Assembly (NCBI GenBank): GCA_025201705.1
Contig: MU616592.1
Coordinates: forward strand, 17,178-81,177
From: Dissophora ornata
Taxonomy: Eukaryota; Mortierellomycota; Mortierellomycetes; Mortierellales; Mortierellaceae
Length of the DNA: 64,000 nt
Direction: 5' to 3'
The translations under genes were made by a program, and so were the position numbers. This document shows positions 61,701 through 64,000 of the stretch, in pieces (within the stretch, counting starts at the first letter, position 1; every line of letters begins with the position of its first letter). Below the pieces are notes generated by a model. That model did no database searches, was not told where the DNA came from, and was given only the letters and a program-made list of their open reading frames with translations.

Positions 61701-61926
61701 ATGATCTCCGGCAGGTAAATGTTGCGGCTATGTCATAGATGCTGCTTATACAATGGCTGCGTTCCTCCAATGACGTTTTGAAAGCAATGATTATTGAAAA
61801 TCATTTATTTTTATTCTCTGGAATTCATAGGCTCTGGAGGAAGCTGCAGATGTGTTGGTCATGAAGATCTGGAGAATGCTTATTTTCGAGACCGAGTTCA
61901 AGGCCCGCAAGTTGTCCTCCAAATAA
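58763..61926 (+). CDS. RBM25: RNA-binding splicing factor RBM25 (RRM and PWI domains)
   Basis: Six exons (58763-58787, 58877-59544, 59665-59940, 60030-60814, 60892-61714, 61831-61926) join to 890 aa. The first about 200 residues are Pro/Gln/Gly-rich. The RRM follows: TLFIGSIAPGINNVAMEKLL, then VKWKRVQDPTSHQWKAFGFA and LRTLRVLG; RNP2 and RNP1 are recognisable. The middle is highly charged Glu/Arg/Lys-rich helix (ERRERDQEHMFKERERRWEQ). The C-terminus is a PWI domain: DEQGLWSWPIQWQYVFED, ILKEKIQPFASKKVVELLG, VMEHIRQRK and MLIFETEFKARKL. This layout defines RBM25/Snu71, a U1 snRNP-associated regulator of 5' splice-site choice. The last coding exon is only 96 nt. Confidence 0.93.
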
Positions 61927-62199
61927 AAAAAAAACTACCAAAGATGACACCCCATTCCGCAAATAAAAAAAGGCAACACGCCTATTATCGCGACGCCCAC
62001 ACATTGACCCTGCCTCTTTCATGTTCCATGTTCCTGAATCCGAAAATCGAAACAGGGGTGAGATTTGCGCTTTTTTTTTTTTTTGCACCGCCCAAATAAT
62101 TAATTATTTAAAGGTCACTTGCTGCCAGCTAAATCAACTTCATTCTCTTCTTTCCTCCCTCATTCCACTCCCATAAAAAAAATTACCCCACTTCCAGCC

Positions 62200-62972
62200 A
62201 TGGAAAACCGAGCTCTAGTCCCTGGCGGCGCGTCAGTCGAAACATCCAATACGGGAGGAGACTCAGTCAACAATGAAATTGACTTGGAGAGACTGAGGAC
62301 GAAAGTCCAGGTGCACCGCGCAAAGGCTGCACAAGAGAGGTCGGAGGCTCAAAAATTGAGACAGGAGGCCGCCGAGCTGCGAGGGGATATCAAGCAGTGG
62401 AAGGAACAGCACCAGCTAGTCTTCCCGTCATCGTCACCGCCACCACTGACTCCCCCTCCACCGTATCAAAAAGAAAACCAGTATCAGCACCACCAACAGG
62501 TTCAATATCAGCAGCCACAGGGACAGGCCCAACAACTGCAGACGAAGCTAGACTTGACAATGATTGCAAATGTAGCTGCACAGGAGAGAGTCAGAAGTAG
62601 CGAGCAGAGGGCTGAGAGGGCTGAGCAGATCGCGCAGAGAAAAGAGCTGTTAGCAGAGTGCAACGACTTGATGGCTCTGCAGAGTGAGCAGATGATTGAG
62701 GCGATTGGAGAAAGTAAGAAGAATATCCCCGATATCTTGATACTCCCGAGGGTGTTTTGGGTTGACCCTTGGTGTCAGTATTCGTCCTATTTACCACTTT
62801 TATTCACTCTATCTAACATCCTTTCTGTAATTTAGCATCTACGGTCAGACAAAGCATATATGTGGGTCAAGGAGGATCGAGTGAGACTGAAGGACATGTT
62901 TCGGCAATGCAATCAGAAGGAGTAGTTTGGGTCGATCTTGATAGAGACAATCTAGCCTTCGTAGATCTTTAA
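62200..62972 (+). CDS. Hypothetical coiled-coil protein
   Basis: Not recognised. The first exon (62200-62713) encodes a Glu/Arg/Gln-rich helix (LERLRTKVQVHRAKAAQERS), a Pro/Gln-rich linker (PPPLTPPPPYQKENQYQHHQ) and a second helix rich in Ala, Glu and Arg (SSEQRAERAEQIAQRKELLA). The best donor (GTAAGA at 62714) and the acceptor at 62835 give a protein of 216 aa ending at 62972. In another frame the same last exon reads HLRSDKAYMWVKEDRVRLKD and stops at 62925, which looks equally protein-like but needs a weak donor. The 3' end is therefore uncertain. No enzyme motif, signal peptide or membrane span is visible. Confidence 0.6.
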
Positions 62973-63234
62973 GAGGGGATAAGGACAACGTTTTTGAGCT
63001 AGGTAATGGAGCAGAAGCATGCACGAGTATCAGCAGTCATTACTATCGTTAGGAAAAGTCTTAAAAGAATGAAATCGACATGTGTAATAGGGATTGCAAT
63101 GTAAGCATGCAGGGTTTGCGCCACCAAATGTTTTGCGCCACCAAGTTGATGCCCCCAAAAAGGAGTCTCTTTCTTCTTCGATTCTCATGCTTTCTCATTC
63201 ACTTCACTGCCTCATTCTGGCCGATGCACAAGCC

Positions 63235-63678
63235 ATGGCCGCCCAAACTGAACCGCACGAGCCCGCGTTCCTGAAGCAAGGGGGGCAAAAGCAAGAAAAC
63301 CTGAAATACATAGAGGTCCAAATCAAACAGCTTGAAAAGGAGGAAGGCGAGCTCGAGCAACAGATGATCCCTTGTTTCAGCGACGCAGTCCATCTCAAGT
63401 CGAAGGCACGACGACTCAAAGAAAAATATGCTCGGAAGAAGGATGCGGCAGCTGAGAGGAAAAAAGAGTTTCGGGATCTGAAGACACGCGCGAGGCAGAA
63501 ACGTAAATTAGCGAAACTGCTGAAGAAGACGGTGAAGGAGCTGAAGAGCGAGGCCTTGGAACTGGAGGAGTCCGTTGAACTGGAGTCCGCTGAGCCGGGA
63601 CCAAAACAAGAAGCAAGTCAAGAGAAGAGTGAGGGGTTGCAGGGCGGGATAAAGGGAACACAAGACTTGCAGGAGTAG
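63235..63678 (+). CDS. Hypothetical coiled-coil protein, single exon
   Basis: 147 aa, not recognised. After MAAQTEPHEPAF it is nearly continuous charged helix: IEVQIKQLEKEEGELEQQ, LKSKARRLKEKYARKKDAA and KLLKKTVKELKSEALELEES, ending in a Glu/Gln/Gly-rich tail. Heptad-like Leu/Ile spacing suggests a coiled coil. It lies downstream of another coiled-coil gene on the same strand, but I see no sequence relation. The frame stays open to 63094; the ATG at 63235 is chosen because the upstream part is not helix-like and lacks a Met. Confidence 0.55.
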   Translation: MAAQTEPHEPAFLKQGGQKQENLKYIEVQIKQLEKEEGELEQQMIPCFSDAVHLKSKARRLKEKYARKKDAAAERKKEFRDLKTRARQKRKLAKLLKKTVKELKSEALELEESVELESAEPGPKQEASQEKSEGLQGGIKGTQDLQE

Positions 63679-63691
63679 GTGGAGGTAGTTT

Positions 63692-64000
63692 TCAATGGAT
63701 GACGCCGGGGAGCAAAATGCGCTGAATGCTTCCTTTGGACTCCTTTTCGTGCAATAGCTTAAAAAGCATATTCATAGCTTCAACAACACAATCCATAGTA
63801 ATTTTTATCCTTTGATGCAAAGAATCGAGATCAATGTCATAATCACTCGGCTCTGAAACCGGATCTCCATAAATATGAGCGCCTTCAACCATGTGGTGGA
63901 AGGACATTCTTTCTCCAGCCATTTGTAGAGCTCTGGTGATAAGCTTGATCCTAAGCAACCTCCTATATCCTATACGTAGACGCCGGTCTCCATCACGTTT
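63692..64000 (-). CDS. C-terminal part of an unidentified protein, truncated by the window edge
   Basis: A minus-strand frame is open from the right edge to a stop at 63692-63694, at least 102 codons. It includes MSFHHMVEGAHIYGDP, EPSDYDIDLDSLHQRI and VVEAMNMLFKLLHEKE. The composition is protein-like and no intron is needed. No family is recognised. Its stop lies 13 bp from the stop of the plus-strand gene ending at 63678, so the two converge closely. Confidence 0.45.
   Translation of the reverse strand, partial: KRDGDRRLRIGYRRLLRIKLITRALQMAGERMSFHHMVEGAHIYGDPVSEPSDYDIDLDSLHQRIKITMDCVVEAMNMLFKLLHEKESKGSIQRILLPGVIH

Overview
The window is nuclear DNA of a fungus. Genes are split by many short introns (mostly 60-120 nt, GTRAGT...YAG), there is no operon-like packing, and the gene set is eukaryotic (LTV1, MSH5, CENP-T, HEN1, GGA, GET1, RBM25, DAHP synthase, a hybrid histidine kinase). 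The mix of a HEN1 small-RNA methyltransferase, an expanded family of FAD monooxygenases and a large kinase-like/GAF/PAS/histidine-kinase protein suggests an early-diverging lineage such as Mortierellomycota. That placement is inference; no marker in the window proves it.

Left part (1-16.8 kb). The last exon of a FAD monooxygenase lies at the left edge (+). LTV1 (40S ribosome export, +) converges on MSH5 (meiotic crossover, -). CENP-T (inner kinetochore), TANGO2, a secreted pepsin-like aspartic protease and a PAP2 lipid phosphatase follow, all on the minus strand.

Middle part (16.8-27.5 kb). A gene-poor 1.9 kb stretch leads into a minus-strand array of three FAD monooxygenase paralogues: one clear pseudogene (about 18.7-20.5 kb) and two apparently intact genes (21.3-23.4 and 24.1-26.2 kb). 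All three keep two consecutive microexons of 11 and 22 nt that encode the second FAD-binding (GD) motif. An intronless 2-oxoglutarate/Fe(II) oxygenase follows.

Right-middle part (27.8-49 kb). An 8.4 kb gene encodes a hybrid histidine kinase with a degenerate Ser/Thr kinase-like region, GAF, PAS, HisKA/HATPase, a degenerate receiver, an intact receiver and a long Q/S/A-rich tail. Next come a double-PHD Rco1-like protein and a DEK_C/SWIB protein. Then comes a small-RNA-related neighbourhood: HEN1 sits between two identical tRNA-Ser(AGA) genes, and a 464-bp foldback transposon with about 200-nt arms and a perfect 9-bp target duplication lies just beyond the second tRNA.

Right part (49-64 kb). 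A DHA2-type MFS exporter, the GGA clathrin adaptor (with one GC-AG intron), DAHP synthase, GET1 with an unusual Met/Gly-rich tail, RBM25, two coiled-coil proteins of unknown function and a partial gene at the right edge.

Exon boundaries were set by hand from splice consensus plus reading-frame closure. For LTV1, CENP-T, TANGO2, the protease, PAP2, SWIB, HEN1, MFS, GGA, ARO, GET1 and RBM25 the exon sums divide by three and give complete proteins. For MSH5, the kinase, the PHD protein and the FAD genes some boundaries are approximate.
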